DNA of 64,000 nucleotides from Chloracidobacterium thermophilum B (GCF_000226295.1 NC_016024.1:2339501-2403500), one strand, 5' to 3'; shown: positions 1 through 9,447, counted from the first letter of the stretch. Notes: a model not told the origin generated them from the letters alone. Numbers and translations are program-made.

Positions 1-970
1 CAAGTATCTTGTCGGCGTCGTGTTCGTCGTCGGTCGTGGCCGCTTCCTGCCCGGCCCGCATCACCCAGCAGCCGGCGCGCCGCCCTTCGGCTTCATAGAC
101 AATCGCCCCGGCCGCCTTGAGGCGCTCAAACGCCTCGGCCCAGAAATCAAGCCGCAAAATGGCGCTTTCACAGGGAAGTACGTCGTAGCGGATGCCCAGC
201 CGTTCCATTGTGGCCAGATGACAGTGCACGATGCGTTCGGCAATATGGGCACCCAAGGCGGCCAGTTCCCCTTCGTGGCGTTCAATGGCGTGGAGTGTCT
301 CCGTCCGCCAGCGCAGGCGCGACTCATCTTCGGCATACCACGTACCGACGCGGGCATAGAGGTCCCAGCAGTAGTCATCGAACTTCCCGTCAATGGCCGC
401 CACCTCGCCCAGTGACCTGCCTTCGATGTGCACGAACCCCACCACCACATCGGCCACCTGAACCCCGGTGTCGTCAATGTAGTTGTGGACTTCAACCGTC
501 TCGCCGGTCGCGCGCAGAAGGCGCACCAGGGCATCGCCCAGCACGGCATTGCGCAGGTGGCCGATGTGGGCGGCTTTGTTCGGGTTGACGCTCGTGTGCT
601 CGACGATGACCTTTCCCCTGAAACGTGGCGCATGCACGCCGGGCGGGGCATTGAGCGCCCGCAGCAGGGTTTCGGCGCGGTTCAGAAACAGGTTGATATA
701 GCCGGCGCCGGCAACTTCGATCCGCTCGAAATCGGGCAGCACCGTCCGCAACCCATCGGCCAGTGTCTGGGCGATGTCACGTGGTGCGTGTTTTTCGCCG
801 GTGATAGCCTTGCGGCGTTTGGCTACCTCAAAAGCGACCGGCGTTGCCAGATCGCCCAGGGTCGCGTTGGGGGGAAATTCGACGGCAACATCCGGCAGGA
901 CAATGCCAAACTGTCGCTCAACCAGAGTTTTGACCGCCTGGCGAACGGTTTCTCGCAACGGGTGTAACAT
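1..970 (-). CDS. argS: Arginyl-tRNA synthetase, N-terminal part (cut by window edge)
   Basis: Charges tRNA-Arg with arginine in the cytoplasm. The reading frame opens with ATG at 970 and stays open to base 1, giving about 323 residues of a protein normally near 550-600. Residues 1-105 resemble the additional N-terminal domain of ArgS that binds the tRNA D-loop. The class I signature follows as VNPNKAAHIGHLRN, with HIGH at residues 135-138. The KMSKS region and anticodon-binding domain lie outside the window. It is divergent from the cyclophilin gene, with about 150 bp between the starts. Identification rests on the HIGH context and N-terminal domain and is firm; only completeness is unknown. 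Confidence 0.93.
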   Translation of the reverse strand, partial: MLHPLRETVRQAVKTLVERQFGIVLPDVAVEFPPNATLGDLATPVAFEVAKRRKAITGEKHAPRDIAQTLADGLRTVLPDFERIEVAGAGYINLFLNRAETLLRALNAPPGVHAPRFRGKVIVEHTSVNPNKAAHIGHLRNAVLGDALVRLLRATGETVEVHNYIDDTGVQVADVVVGFVHIEGRSLGEVAAIDGKFDDYCWDLYARVGTWYAEDESRLRWRTETLHAIERHEGELAALGAHIAERIVHCHLATMERLGIRYDVLPCESAILRLDFWAEAFERLKAAGAIVYEAEGRRAGCWVMRAGQEAATTDDEHDADKIL

Positions 971-1117
971 AGCGCCATGTTTAGCATGAAATGCGGCCGG
1001 GCAGTACGGGCGTTTGTCCTCCGACCTTCCCGGCTGTGCTATCTTCAGCCGCAACAACCTTCACAAAATGCAGTCATCAGGCACGATTCACGGCAGTGTG
1101 CAGGGAGGATGCCAGCC

Positions 1118-1816
1118 ATGGTGTGGCGAGTCGCAGGATGGATGTTGATTCTTGGCAGCCTGTTGGTGTTTGGCGAGCAGGCCATCGCGCAGCAGCGGCG
1201 TCCGGCCGCGCGTCCGGCGCCCACACGCCCGACCGTTCCCCCTGAGCCGGCTGCCCCGAAACCCAGCCGGGCCGAAAAGCTCTCCGTCGAAGAACTCAAA
1301 CAGGTACGCGCCGTCATCGAATCTTCAGCCGGCAACATCGTCCTGGAGTTTTTCCCCGAAGTCGCCCCCAACCACGTGCGCAACTTTCTGCGCCTCGCGG
1401 AACAGGGTTTTTACGACCGCACGGAGTTCAACCGCATTGCCAGGGATTTCGTCATTCAGGGAGGCGACCCGGCCAAGTGGCCGGCTGACAGCCCCAACCG
1501 CCGTCTGCGCTTTGACACTTCACCGCTCAAGGCGGAATTCAACGAAATGCCCCACGACAAGGGCATCCTCTCCATGGCACACGGCAGCAATCCCGACAGT
1601 GCCACAACCCACTACTTCATCTGCCTGCGGCGGCTGGAGTCGCTCGATGGCAAGTACACGGTCTTTGGGCGGGTTGTCGAAGGTCTCGATGTCGTGGACA
1701 AAATTGCCGAGACCCCCATCGAGCCGGGCACGGCCGACAAACCTGCCGAGCGGGTTGAAGTGCGCACAATTCGGGTCATCTATCCGTCAACCGTGACCAA
1801 CGCCGCCAAACCGTAA
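1118..1816 (+). CDS. Secreted cyclophilin-type peptidyl-prolyl cis-trans isomerase
   Basis: Predicted to catalyse proline isomerisation during folding of exported proteins. The start at 1118 is preferred because GGGAGG at 1103-1108 lies 9 nt upstream; the in-frame ATG at 1109 touches that site. Residues 1-25 form a signal peptide ending in AIAQQ, followed by a Pro/Ala-rich linker. The cyclophilin domain spans about residues 65-225, with the family blocks VAPNHVRNFLRLAEQGFYD, FNRIARDFVIQGGDP and GILSMAHGSNPDSATTHYFI. It is monocistronic: argS runs the other way and the downstream gene is convergent. Periplasmic location is inferred from the signal peptide. An N-terminal Cys is not evident, so it is not an obvious lipoprotein. 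Confidence 0.9.
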   Translation: MVWRVAGWMLILGSLLVFGEQAIAQQRRPAARPAPTRPTVPPEPAAPKPSRAEKLSVEELKQVRAVIESSAGNIVLEFFPEVAPNHVRNFLRLAEQGFYDRTEFNRIARDFVIQGGDPAKWPADSPNRRLRFDTSPLKAEFNEMPHDKGILSMAHGSNPDSATTHYFICLRRLESLDGKYTVFGRVVEGLDVVDKIAETPIEPGTADKPAERVEVRTIRVIYPSTVTNAAKP

Positions 1817-1838
1817 CCAAAGCTCCGTCAGGCTTCCG

Positions 1839-2198
1839 TCAGACCTCCGGCTGCCAGCCATACTCGGCCAGATCGAGCGTCCCGTCAGCGCGGAACACGA
1901 CGCCTTCGCCTTCCAGCCGCGCCCGTTGCTCTGCGGCGAGATGAAGCGATAGCCTGCCCGTGCTGATGCCGCCACGGGCATTGACCACCCGGTGCCAGGG
2001 CAGCCCGTCGGCCTGCCGGATACTCGCCCGCAGCGCCCAGCCGACGCCCTGCGCCGAAAGATGTTCCCCGATGAGGCGTGAAATCTGCCCGTAGGTCATG
2101 ACGCGCCCCGGCGGAATCCGGCGCACCCAGGCATAGACGGCCGCAAAAGGCGACAGTTCATCGTTTTCATCTTCATTCTTACAGGAATCCGGTTTCAT
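1839..2198 (-). CDS. Alkyltransferase-like (ATL) DNA-binding protein, MGMT family without catalytic Cys
   Basis: A 119-residue protein of the O6-alkylguanine-DNA alkyltransferase C-terminal domain family. The MGMT active site PCHRV is PWHRV here (CCC TGG CAC CGG), so the acceptor cysteine is tryptophan. That is the hallmark of ATL proteins, which bind O6-alkylguanine without repairing it and, in studied cases, hand lesions to nucleotide excision repair. The helix-turn-helix part ([11 protein letters not shown]) and the Arg-finger region (GWALRA) are present. ATG at 2198 is chosen; the frame is open upstream to 2273, but that would lie inside the divergent ltaE. The start codons of the two genes overlap in the sequence TCATGA. 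Confidence 0.87.
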   Translation of the reverse strand: MKPDSCKNEDENDELSPFAAVYAWVRRIPPGRVMTYGQISRLIGEHLSAQGVGWALRASIRQADGLPWHRVVNARGGISTGRLSLHLAAEQRARLEGEGVVFRADGTLDLAEYGWQPEV

Positions 2199-3252
2199 GA
2201 CGCTTGATGACGCACCTGTTGACTTACGCAGCGACACCGTGACGCAGCCTTCGCCAGCCATGCGCGAAGCCATGTACCGGGCAGCGGTTGGCGATGATGT
2301 TTATCTTGAAGACCCCACCGTAAACGCATTGCAGGAGCGCGCGGCTGCGCTGCTTGGCTTTGAGGCGGCGCTCTTTGTCCCAACCGGCACCATGGGTAAC
2401 CAGATTTGCCTCCGCCTGCACGCACCACCGGGCAGCGAAATCATTGTCGAGGCGCGCGCCCACATTTACGAGTGGGAACTGGGTGCGCCAGCGGCGCTTT
2501 CCGGGCTGACGCCCCGGCTCGTACCGAGCGAACGGGGACTGCCAACCTGGGAAGCCATTGCCGCCGCCATCCAGCCCAGAGTGTACTACCGTACCCGGAC
2601 GGCGCTTCTCTGCCTTGAAAACACCCACAACATGCACGGCGGAACCGTTGCCCCGCCCGCTGCCGTCGCCCGCATTCTACAGGAAGCGGCTGCGTGCGGC
2701 CTGCCTGTCCACCTTGACGGGGCGCGACTGTTCAATGCCGCCGTGGCCTGTGGGCTTCGGGTCGCTGAACTGGCACAGGGCTTTTCGAGCGTCATGATTT
2801 GCCTTTCCAAGGGTTTGGGCGCACCGGTCGGCTCGCTTGTTTTCGGCACGCGCGATTTCATCGAACGGGCGCGCACGGTTCGCAAGATGCTTGGCGGCGG
2901 CATGCGGCAGGCCGGCGTTCTGGCGGCGGCCGGACTCGTTGCCCTCGAAGAAGGCCCGGCCCATCTGGCCGACGACCACGCCAACGCCCGCTGGTTGGCT
3001 GCTGAGCTGGCACAACTGCCAGGGCTGGACGTGGACCTGACCCGCGTCGAAACCAACATCGTCATGTGCGACGTGACGCCAACCGGGATGACCGCCTCCG
3101 ACTTCTGCGCCGGACTGAAAAGCTGCGGCGTTCTGGCCGGGCCGGCCGGGCCGTACACCGTTCGCTTTGTGACGCACCGTGACGCGCCCCGCAGTGCGTG
3201 TCAACGGGCCGTTGAGGCCATTGCCGGATTTCTGAAAAACCGGCTTTCCTGA
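2197..3252 (+). CDS. ltaE: Threonine aldolase (low-specificity L-threonine / L-allo-threonine type)
   Basis: PLP enzyme that cleaves L-threonine or L-allo-threonine to glycine and acetaldehyde in the cytoplasm. The 351 residues match the usual length. Family blocks are visible: [18 protein letters not shown] at the N-terminus, [16 protein letters not shown], the PTGTMGNQ loop, [13 protein letters not shown] and the PLP-lysine segment [17 protein letters not shown] about 10 nt before ATG 2197 can act as ribosome-binding site. The start overlaps that of the divergent ATL gene, so both are transcribed away from a very compact shared promoter region, or at least one is read from a promoter inside the other gene. 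Confidence 0.93.
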   Translation: MTLDDAPVDLRSDTVTQPSPAMREAMYRAAVGDDVYLEDPTVNALQERAAALLGFEAALFVPTGTMGNQICLRLHAPPGSEIIVEARAHIYEWELGAPAALSGLTPRLVPSERGLPTWEAIAAAIQPRVYYRTRTALLCLENTHNMHGGTVAPPAAVARILQEAAACGLPVHLDGARLFNAAVACGLRVAELAQGFSSVMICLSKGLGAPVGSLVFGTRDFIERARTVRKMLGGGMRQAGVLAAAGLVALEEGPAHLADDHANARWLAAELAQLPGLDVDLTRVETNIVMCDVTPTGMTASDFCAGLKSCGVLAGPAGPYTVRFVTHRDAPRSACQRAVEAIAGFLKNRLS

Positions 3253-3279
3253 AAGCTCTCAAACGTCACGAGCCGCGCC

Positions 3280-3313
3280 AAAAAACTTGGCCGGAAGGGC
3301 AACCCTTCCGGCC
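3280..3313 (-). terminator. Rho-independent terminator of the EF-G-like gene
   Basis: On the minus strand an 11-bp stem (GGCCGGAAGGG paired with CCCTTCCGGCC, loop of 3) is followed by AAG and then six T. It lies 30 bp after the stop codon of the EF-G-like gene. On the plus strand the hairpin has no T run, so it looks one-directional, although the hairpin could also slow read-through from ltaE. Confidence 0.85.
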
Positions 3314-3343
3314 ACAGGCAAGGCTCCGCGGGAGCCATCAGGT

Positions 3344-5446
3344 TCAGACTTCTTCCAGCGCCCGGACGCGCCCGGCTGCCTGTGCTTCCGCCACGACCCG
3401 CTGCGTCACCTGCGGTGGTGCTTCGTCGTAGTGGGCAAAACGCATCGTGTAGCTGCCACGCCCGCTCGTCAGCGAGTTGAGCGCCGTGGCGTAGGTCAGC
3501 ATTTCACCCAGTGGCACGTGGGCTTCGACAATCTGCCGGTTTCCCTTGGCATTGATGCCCAGGATGCGGCCGCGACGGGTGGAGAGATCGCTCATGGCGT
3601 CGCCGGCAAACTCGTTGGGTACGCTCACAACCACGTGCATGATTGGTTCAAGCAGCACCAGCTTGACCTTTTCCATTGCAGCGCGGAAGGCTTTGCGTCC
3701 GGCCAGCTTGAAGGAAAGCTCATCTGAGTCAACCGTATGGTAGGAGCCATCCACCAGTTCGACCTGGAAATCCACTACGGGATAGCCCGCCAGCGCTCCG
3801 TGTTCAGCCGCTTCCAGAATTCCCTTTTCGACCGCCGGGCGGAACTGCTGCGGAATGACGCCGCCGACGATTTTATCCACGAAACGGAAGCCTGTACCGT
3901 GGGGCAGCGCTTCAAAGATGCACTTGCAGTCGCCAAACTGACCGCGTCCGCCGGTTTGTTTCTTGTGCCGGGCGTGAACTTCGACCCGCCCCTTGAAGGT
4001 TTCCAGATAAGGCACTTTGGGAGCATGGATGGCAACTTCCACTCCGTAACGCACCTTGAGACGTTCGACGGTCAGCTCAATGTGCTGCTGGTTTGTTCCT
4101 GAAAGGATGAATTCCCTGGTTTGCGGGTCACGTGCATAACGCAGCGTGCCGTCCTGTTCGAGGATGCGCAGCATGGCGCCGGAGAGCTTGTCTTCATCGG
4201 CGCGCGATTTCGGTTCGATGGCAAAGGAAATGGCCGGTTCCGGCATGGTCACGGGAGCAAACCGCACCGGGGCCGCCTTGTCGCACAGGGTGTCCCCCGT
4301 GTGTGTGTCCTTGAGTTTGGTCAGGGCGACGATGTCGCCGGCGTGGGCTTCCGTCAGTTTGTCGAGTTGCCGCCCCTGGAGTGTGTAAAGGGCCGCAACC
4401 TTTTCCAGTGCACCCCGGCTGCCGTTCAACACGAGGGAGTCCGGGCGCAGGATGCCGGAAACGATTTTACAGAGCGAGATTCGATTGAACTGCTCATCGA
4501 GCGTTTTGAAGACATAGCCGGCAAATGGCTCATCGTCAGTCACATGACGCGGCGACACGAGGTTGTCGTCGAGCGGCGACATCCCCAGCCAGCCGCCGAC
4601 GTGCGCCGGGTCAGGGGCAATTGACACCAGGGCATCGAGCAGTTGCGGGATGCCGATGTTGAGCGTCGCCGAGCCGAGGAAGACCGGCGTCAGGGATTGG
4701 GAGCGGATGGCAGCCGGCAATCCGGCCAGCACCTGCTCGTCCGTCAACGTGCCCTGCTCGAAGAAGGTTTCCAGCAGGCGGTCGTCGCTTTCGGCCACCC
4801 GCTCGATGAGGGCTTCCCGCGCCTTGGCCACGGCAGTCTGCAGGTTGGCCGGCACATCGGCTTCGACAAAGGCCCCGCTGCCGTCCGTCTGGTAGAGAAA
4901 CGCCCGCTGGCGGACAACATCCACAAGACCGCGAAACTGCTTCTCAATGCCGATAGGAATCTGGAGCAGCACCGGCCGCAAATCACACTGCTCGGTCAGC
5001 ACCTGCAGGCAGGACTCCACATCGGTTTGCTCCTTGTCGAGTTTGTTGATGAAGACGAAACAGGGAAGATTGAATTCAGCCGCGTACTGCCGGACGGTTT
5101 CCGTTCCGATTTCGACGCCGTTGTGCGCGTCGAGGACAATGAGCGCCGTTTCGGCCGCGCGCAGGGCCAGGCGGCTGTCGAGAATGAAGGCCGTTGCCCC
5201 CGGAGTGTCGAGAAGATTGAGCTTGTGGTCGCGCCAGACGCCGTGCGCGACACTGGTCTGCGTCGAAAGTTGGTGCGCAATGGCAATTTCATCAAAGTCC
5301 GTCAGGGCCGTTCCATCCGCGACTTTGCCAAGGCGGGGCGTCGCCCCCATGGCGTAGAGCATCGCCGCAACAAGTGAAGTCTTGCCGGCGTGACCATGAC
5401 CAACGAGGGCGACGTTGCGTAGGTGAGGGGTGGCGAAAACTTTCAT
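3344..5446 (-). CDS. Elongation factor G paralogue (EF-G2 / FusA2-like GTPase)
   Basis: A 700-residue translational GTPase with the full EF-G domain order: G domain (1-270), domain II (about 300-390), and domains III-V (from about 400, including the typical GGRGQFGDCK and EPIMHVVVSVP blocks). ATG 5446 is chosen because AAAGGAG lies 12 nt upstream. G1 is GHGHAGKT (16-23) and G4 is NKLD (134-137). G3, however, reads DTPGA at 80-84, where canonical EF-G has DTPGH with the catalytic histidine, and switch I lacks the usual GITI motif. FusA2-type paralogues commonly replace that His, so it probably is not the main translocase; a real fusA is expected elsewhere next to rpsL/rpsG. Its role is unknown. 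Confidence 0.9.
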   Translation of the reverse strand: MKVFATPHLRNVALVGHGHAGKTSLVAAMLYAMGATPRLGKVADGTALTDFDEIAIAHQLSTQTSVAHGVWRDHKLNLLDTPGATAFILDSRLALRAAETALIVLDAHNGVEIGTETVRQYAAEFNLPCFVFINKLDKEQTDVESCLQVLTEQCDLRPVLLQIPIGIEKQFRGLVDVVRQRAFLYQTDGSGAFVEADVPANLQTAVAKAREALIERVAESDDRLLETFFEQGTLTDEQVLAGLPAAIRSQSLTPVFLGSATLNIGIPQLLDALVSIAPDPAHVGGWLGMSPLDDNLVSPRHVTDDEPFAGYVFKTLDEQFNRISLCKIVSGILRPDSLVLNGSRGALEKVAALYTLQGRQLDKLTEAHAGDIVALTKLKDTHTGDTLCDKAAPVRFAPVTMPEPAISFAIEPKSRADEDKLSGAMLRILEQDGTLRYARDPQTREFILSGTNQQHIELTVERLKVRYGVEVAIHAPKVPYLETFKGRVEVHARHKKQTGGRGQFGDCKCIFEALPHGTGFRFVDKIVGGVIPQQFRPAVEKGILEAAEHGALAGYPVVDFQVELVDGSYHTVDSDELSFKLAGRKAFRAAMEKVKLVLLEPIMHVVVSVPNEFAGDAMSDLSTRRGRILGINAKGNRQIVEAHVPLGEMLTYATALNSLTSGRGSYTMRFAHYDEAPPQVTQRVVAEAQAAGRVRALEEV

Positions 5447-5740
5447 GCCGCAAAAACTCCTTTCCAGTCTGAGGGTTGTTCGGGGAGTGCGCCCATCGTT
5501 GGCGTGGTGGCGCAGCGATGACGCACTGCTGGAATCGAGCGATGACCACGGCATGCCACCAGGTGAAGACAGGTGGCGGAAAGCGTAGGTATTAAAACTT
5601 ACTTTGCGGAGGCGCCCGCAGGCAAAACTTTTCGGGCCAACTTTTATCTGCTGCCCACTTTGACCTACCATCGCGCGACGCCCCCGGCGAAACGGGCGGC
5701 GGTCTCACTTCACGCACCGCGCATCAGGGGGAACATCACC
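5447..5740. other. Intergenic region between divergent EF-G-like and protease genes
   Basis: A stretch of 294 bp between two divergent genes. It includes an AT-richer patch at about 5590-5650 that may contain promoters, but I found no convincing -35/-10 pair with 16-18 bp spacing on either strand. Open frames running into it from both genes are extensions upstream of better starts. No small gene or RNA was recognised. Confidence 0.5.
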
Positions 5741-7090
5741 ATGTCAGCAGGTTTCATGCCACGTTGGGTTGGCCGGGCAGTCAGTCTCTGGCTTCTGTTG
5801 CTTCTCATTCCGCTGGTGCCGGCCCAGCAACGCGCCGTACCGCCCAAGGTGGCCAGGGCCCTGGCGGAGACGCGGACCATCCTGCGGGATGTGTCACGGC
5901 TGCGGGAGCTGCCCATCAAGCGTCCGGTGCAGTCGGGCTACCGCTCCCGCAAGGAAGTCGAGCGAGTGGTCATCCAGGACCTCGATGCCTCGCAAACGCC
6001 TGAAGAGTTTGCCAACCAGGCCAAAATGCTCGTCGCACTGGGGCTGATTCCCAAAGACTATGCGCTGCGCGATGAGCTGATCCGCGTCCTGACCGAGCAG
6101 ATTGCCGGGTTTTACCGGCCGAAAACAGGCGAGTTTGTGCTGACCGAGAGCCTGGACGACGACGACCCCGATAGCCAGCGGGTTGCCATCGCCCACGAAC
6201 TGACGCACGCGCTGCAGGATCAGCACTTTGACCTGCGCCGGTTTGAAAAACCGACCCAGGGGAACAGCGACCGCGACCTCGCCATCCACTCACTCATCGA
6301 AGGGGATGCGACCGTGACCATGATCGCCTATGCCCTGGACGGCCGGATGGACATCCAGAAACTCCCGGTTTCGATTGGCACCCTGCTGGAAAACTTCGGC
6401 GTCATAGATAACGACCCCCGGAAATCCCCGGCCCTGACGGCAGCGCCAAAAGCCATCCGGCTGTCCCTGCTCTTCCCCTATGCCAGTGGGGCGGATTTCG
6501 TCCAGGCGCTGTTGCGCAAAGGTGGCTGGACGCAGGTTTCACAGGCGTTTACCGACCTGCCGGAAAGCACAGAGCAGGTCCTGCACCCGGAAAAATACCT
6601 TGCCCGCGAACGCCCGGTCGCCATTGCCCGGCCCGACCTGGCGGCACTGCTGGGCCCCGGTTGGCAACGGCTGACCGACGATGTGCAGGGTGAGTTTGGC
6701 TACCGGCTGATTCTGGGCGAATTTCTCGATGAAAAGCAGGCCCGCCGGGCCGCCCAGGGGTGGGGCGGCGACCGCTCAACGCTCTACGAACACCGTCCGA
6801 CCGGCCAGCTCTGCCTTGTACAAGTCACCCGCTGGGACAACCCCGCCAGCAGCCAGGCCTTTTTTGAAGCGTACGTGGCGCGGACGGCCCGCCGTTTTCC
6901 CGAACGGCGCTTTGAACATGCACCGGCCGAACGCTCGGCATCAGACGTGGTGACGGGCGAGGGTGTCCACATTGAGCGGCGGGGCGTGGATGTCTTCATC
7001 CTGGAAGGCCTGCCGCCGACGGCCGACCTTCCGGCCATACTCAAGCATCTGGCTGGCACGCTGCCGGGCACTTCCGGCAAACCGTTGTGA
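5741..7090 (+). CDS. Secreted zincin-like metalloprotease of unknown family
   Basis: A 449-residue protein. The start at 5741 has GGGGGA 9 nt upstream; longer in-frame extensions lack this. Residues 1-29 are a signal peptide (RWVGRAVSLWLLLLLIPLVPA, cleaved near AQQ; hydrophobic core about 12-27). HELTH at 152-156 is the zinc and catalytic motif HExxH, and IEGDA near 186-190 has the Glu-Gly-x-Ala pattern that supplies the third zinc ligand in gluzincins. The rest is an unrecognised alpha-rich scaffold. Predicted to act outside the cytoplasmic membrane; the substrate is unknown. It is followed 201 bp later by nrdD with no obvious link. Confidence is good for a secreted zincin, low for any specific family. 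Confidence 0.75.
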   Translation: MSAGFMPRWVGRAVSLWLLLLLIPLVPAQQRAVPPKVARALAETRTILRDVSRLRELPIKRPVQSGYRSRKEVERVVIQDLDASQTPEEFANQAKMLVALGLIPKDYALRDELIRVLTEQIAGFYRPKTGEFVLTESLDDDDPDSQRVAIAHELTHALQDQHFDLRRFEKPTQGNSDRDLAIHSLIEGDATVTMIAYALDGRMDIQKLPVSIGTLLENFGVIDNDPRKSPALTAAPKAIRLSLLFPYASGADFVQALLRKGGWTQVSQAFTDLPESTEQVLHPEKYLARERPVAIARPDLAALLGPGWQRLTDDVQGEFGYRLILGEFLDEKQARRAAQGWGGDRSTLYEHRPTGQLCLVQVTRWDNPASSQAFFEAYVARTARRFPERRFEHAPAERSASDVVTGEGVHIERRGVDVFILEGLPPTADLPAILKHLAGTLPGTSGKPL

Positions 7091-7291
7091 GTTCAGGCCG
7101 GGGCATCGGTTTTTGAGCTGACCGGAGCAATGTGTTACTTTTCCAGTGTTTGGCCGGACTGTCGGCGGGCCGTTCGGGCGTTGGCAACCAGGACGGCCGC
7201 CACGCACACCGCCAGTTCATTCACACGGCCAGGCTTGACACCCCGTGGCATCGCGCACGAAGACCGTTCTGCCAGCGCAGGAGAGAGCCGC

Positions 7292-9379
7292 ATGAACGAG
7301 CCATCGCCTGTCGAGTCGTTGTCCGAACCGCCGGACGCCACGACGGCACAGGTCGTCGTTCGTCGTTCAGACGACAGCGTCGCCGGCTTTGACGCACGGC
7401 GCATCGTGGAGTCACTGCGCCGCGAGACCGGACTTCGCCCCGAACTTGCCCAGCGCATTGCTCAAGACATCGAAGCCATCATCCAGCAATCGGCGCTGCG
7501 CCGGGTGACTTCCTCGCTGCTCCGCACGCTCGTGGATGCCAAGCTCATCGAATATGGTCTTGATGCCGAATACCGCGCCTATTCCCGCCTGGGGCTGCCG
7601 TTGTCCGACATTGACCGTCTCATCAAGCAAGGTGGTTCGCCGGCGTCTCTGCTGCCGCTCACCCCGGAAGGCACGGGGCTTGAAATTGCCGCCGCCATCA
7701 AACGCGAATACGCCCTGCTCGCTGTCTTTTCGGCGCCGATTGCCGAGGCACACCTGGTAGGGGACATCTTTATTCAGGATTTGGGGGCGATTGACCGCCC
7801 GTACGCCATCATGCAGTCGCCGGATGTCGTCAAACGCCACGGCTTTGCCCTGCCCAACCGCTTTGCGGCTTCCCGTCCGGCCCGGCATCCCGAAGTGCTC
7901 GTAGCACACCTGGTGAAGTCGGCGGCGGCGCTTCAGGGCTATGTCAATGGCGCGGTCGAATGGGATGCCGTCAACTTCAGTCTGGCACCCTACCTCGCAG
8001 ACCTTGGCGAGCGTGAACTGCTCCAGGTGGCGGAAGCCCTGATGTTCGAGCTGTCGGCCCCGGCCGTTGGGCGGGGCGGCATCACCCCGACGTGCGTCAT
8101 CCACCTTGACTGGTGCGCGCCGGCCTATCTGGCCCGGCGGCCGGCGATTGGTCCGGGCGGCAACCTGACCGGAAAAACCTATCAGGACTACACCCCAACG
8201 GCGCGGCGCTTTCTCCGGGCGCTCTTTGCGGCCTACCGGGACGGCGATGGACAGAAGCTTCCCCTTTCCGGGCTGCGTCTGGTTCAGCACGTCACGCCGG
8301 AAGACGATGATGCGGAATGGCAGGCCCTGGTGACAGAAGCCTGCCGGGCCGTACTTGAACGGGGCAACGTCTGGTTTGTCTTTGACCACACCCCGGAGCA
8401 GGCCTTTCTGCATCGGTTTGGCCTGCCGTACGCAACGGTTTTTGCCGACACGACCACAGATGAATGGTGCACGGCTGCCTTTCAGGCCATAGCGATCAAC
8501 CTGCCCCGTGCCGCCTACCGCGCCTCCCCCGGCAAAACTGCCGAGATATTTGAGGAACTGACGCGGCTGATGGACATTGCCGCGCAGGCTCACCTGGAAA
8601 AGCGGGTGTTTCTGGAAAAACTTCTGGCCCGGGGCGAGGATGGGCCACTGGCCCTGCTGACGGCGCGCCGGGGCGGGCGTCCGTTTCTGCGATTGCACCG
8701 CACGACACACCGCCTCTGCCCGGTCGGGCTGGACGATCTGGCGCAGGCCGTCACAGGCTACCGGCTGCACGAGTCTTCCGTCGCACGCGACTTCGGTGCC
8801 CAAGTCATCGCCCACCTGACGGCCGAGGCGATTCGCCTCACCTCCCGGCACAAAACCCACTTCACGCTGGCCGAATCCCACACGGAAGGCATGACGGAAC
8901 GCTTTGCCCACATGGACGCGCGATTTTTTCCCAAAACGATTGCCGAGGGCTATTCGCCGGCGGATTTGGACAACGAAGGGAACTACGTCAACAGCGCGAA
9001 GCTGTCACCGTCCGTCGCTCTTCCGCCCCGCCAGCGCGCCCAGTGGGAGGGGCAGATTCAGCGCGGCAGCCTGCTCAACGCCACCACGGATGTCTGGCTT
9101 GGCGATGAACTGCCAACGCCGGAGCAGCTTGCCCAACTCGTGGCCGACCTGCGTACCGACGGGCTGGCGACAGGGCTGATGGTGTCACCCGAATTCACCC
9201 TGTGCCGGAGTTGCGGTCATGTCGCCGTTGGAAGCCATGGGAACTGTCCGTCGTGCGGCTCAAGCCACGTGGAGACGCTGGCCAAGTCCACCAACCGCTA
9301 CAGTCGTGTTTCGGGCTGGTCGCCCGCCGCGCAAGCCGAACGACGGCAGCGCGCGCGGCTCACACCTGCCGACCTGTGA
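7292..9379 (+). CDS. nrdD: Anaerobic ribonucleoside-triphosphate reductase (class III, glycyl radical)
   Basis: Reduces ribonucleoside triphosphates to dNTPs without oxygen, using a glycyl radical. The 695-residue protein starts at ATG 7292 with GGAG about 10 nt upstream. Residues 20-110 are an ATP-cone allosteric domain (VVVRRSDDSVAGFDARRIVE). The large ten-stranded barrel domain follows, with the block GRGGITPTC. The C-terminus carries the zinc site C638-x2-C641 and C652-x2-C655 and the radical motif RVSGW with Gly675, 20 residues from the end. The spacing matches NrdD of other bacteria. No gene for the radical-SAM activase NrdG is adjacent or anywhere in the window, so it must be encoded elsewhere. 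The neighbours are unrelated. Confidence 0.9.
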   Translation: MNEPSPVESLSEPPDATTAQVVVRRSDDSVAGFDARRIVESLRRETGLRPELAQRIAQDIEAIIQQSALRRVTSSLLRTLVDAKLIEYGLDAEYRAYSRLGLPLSDIDRLIKQGGSPASLLPLTPEGTGLEIAAAIKREYALLAVFSAPIAEAHLVGDIFIQDLGAIDRPYAIMQSPDVVKRHGFALPNRFAASRPARHPEVLVAHLVKSAAALQGYVNGAVEWDAVNFSLAPYLADLGERELLQVAEALMFELSAPAVGRGGITPTCVIHLDWCAPAYLARRPAIGPGGNLTGKTYQDYTPTARRFLRALFAAYRDGDGQKLPLSGLRLVQHVTPEDDDAEWQALVTEACRAVLERGNVWFVFDHTPEQAFLHRFGLPYATVFADTTTDEWCTAAFQAIAINLPRAAYRASPGKTAEIFEELTRLMDIAAQAHLEKRVFLEKLLARGEDGPLALLTARRGGRPFLRLHRTTHRLCPVGLDDLAQAVTGYRLHESSVARDFGAQVIAHLTAEAIRLTSRHKTHFTLAESHTEGMTERFAHMDARFFPKTIAEGYSPADLDNEGNYVNSAKLSPSVALPPRQRAQWEGQIQRGSLLNATTDVWLGDELPTPEQLAQLVADLRTDGLATGLMVSPEFTLCRSCGHVAVGSHGNCPSCGSSHVETLAKSTNRYSRVSGWSPAAQAERRQRARLTPADL

Positions 9380-9447
9380 GCCATTCGCCGCAGTCCAGCT
9401 GAGCCATCCAGTATGGACGGCACGGTGTGGACGGCGGCCGGCTCCGG

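Noticed and set aside
7412-8911. Minus-strand open frame of 499 codons
   Set aside because: Shadow of nrdD; no start signal or domain.
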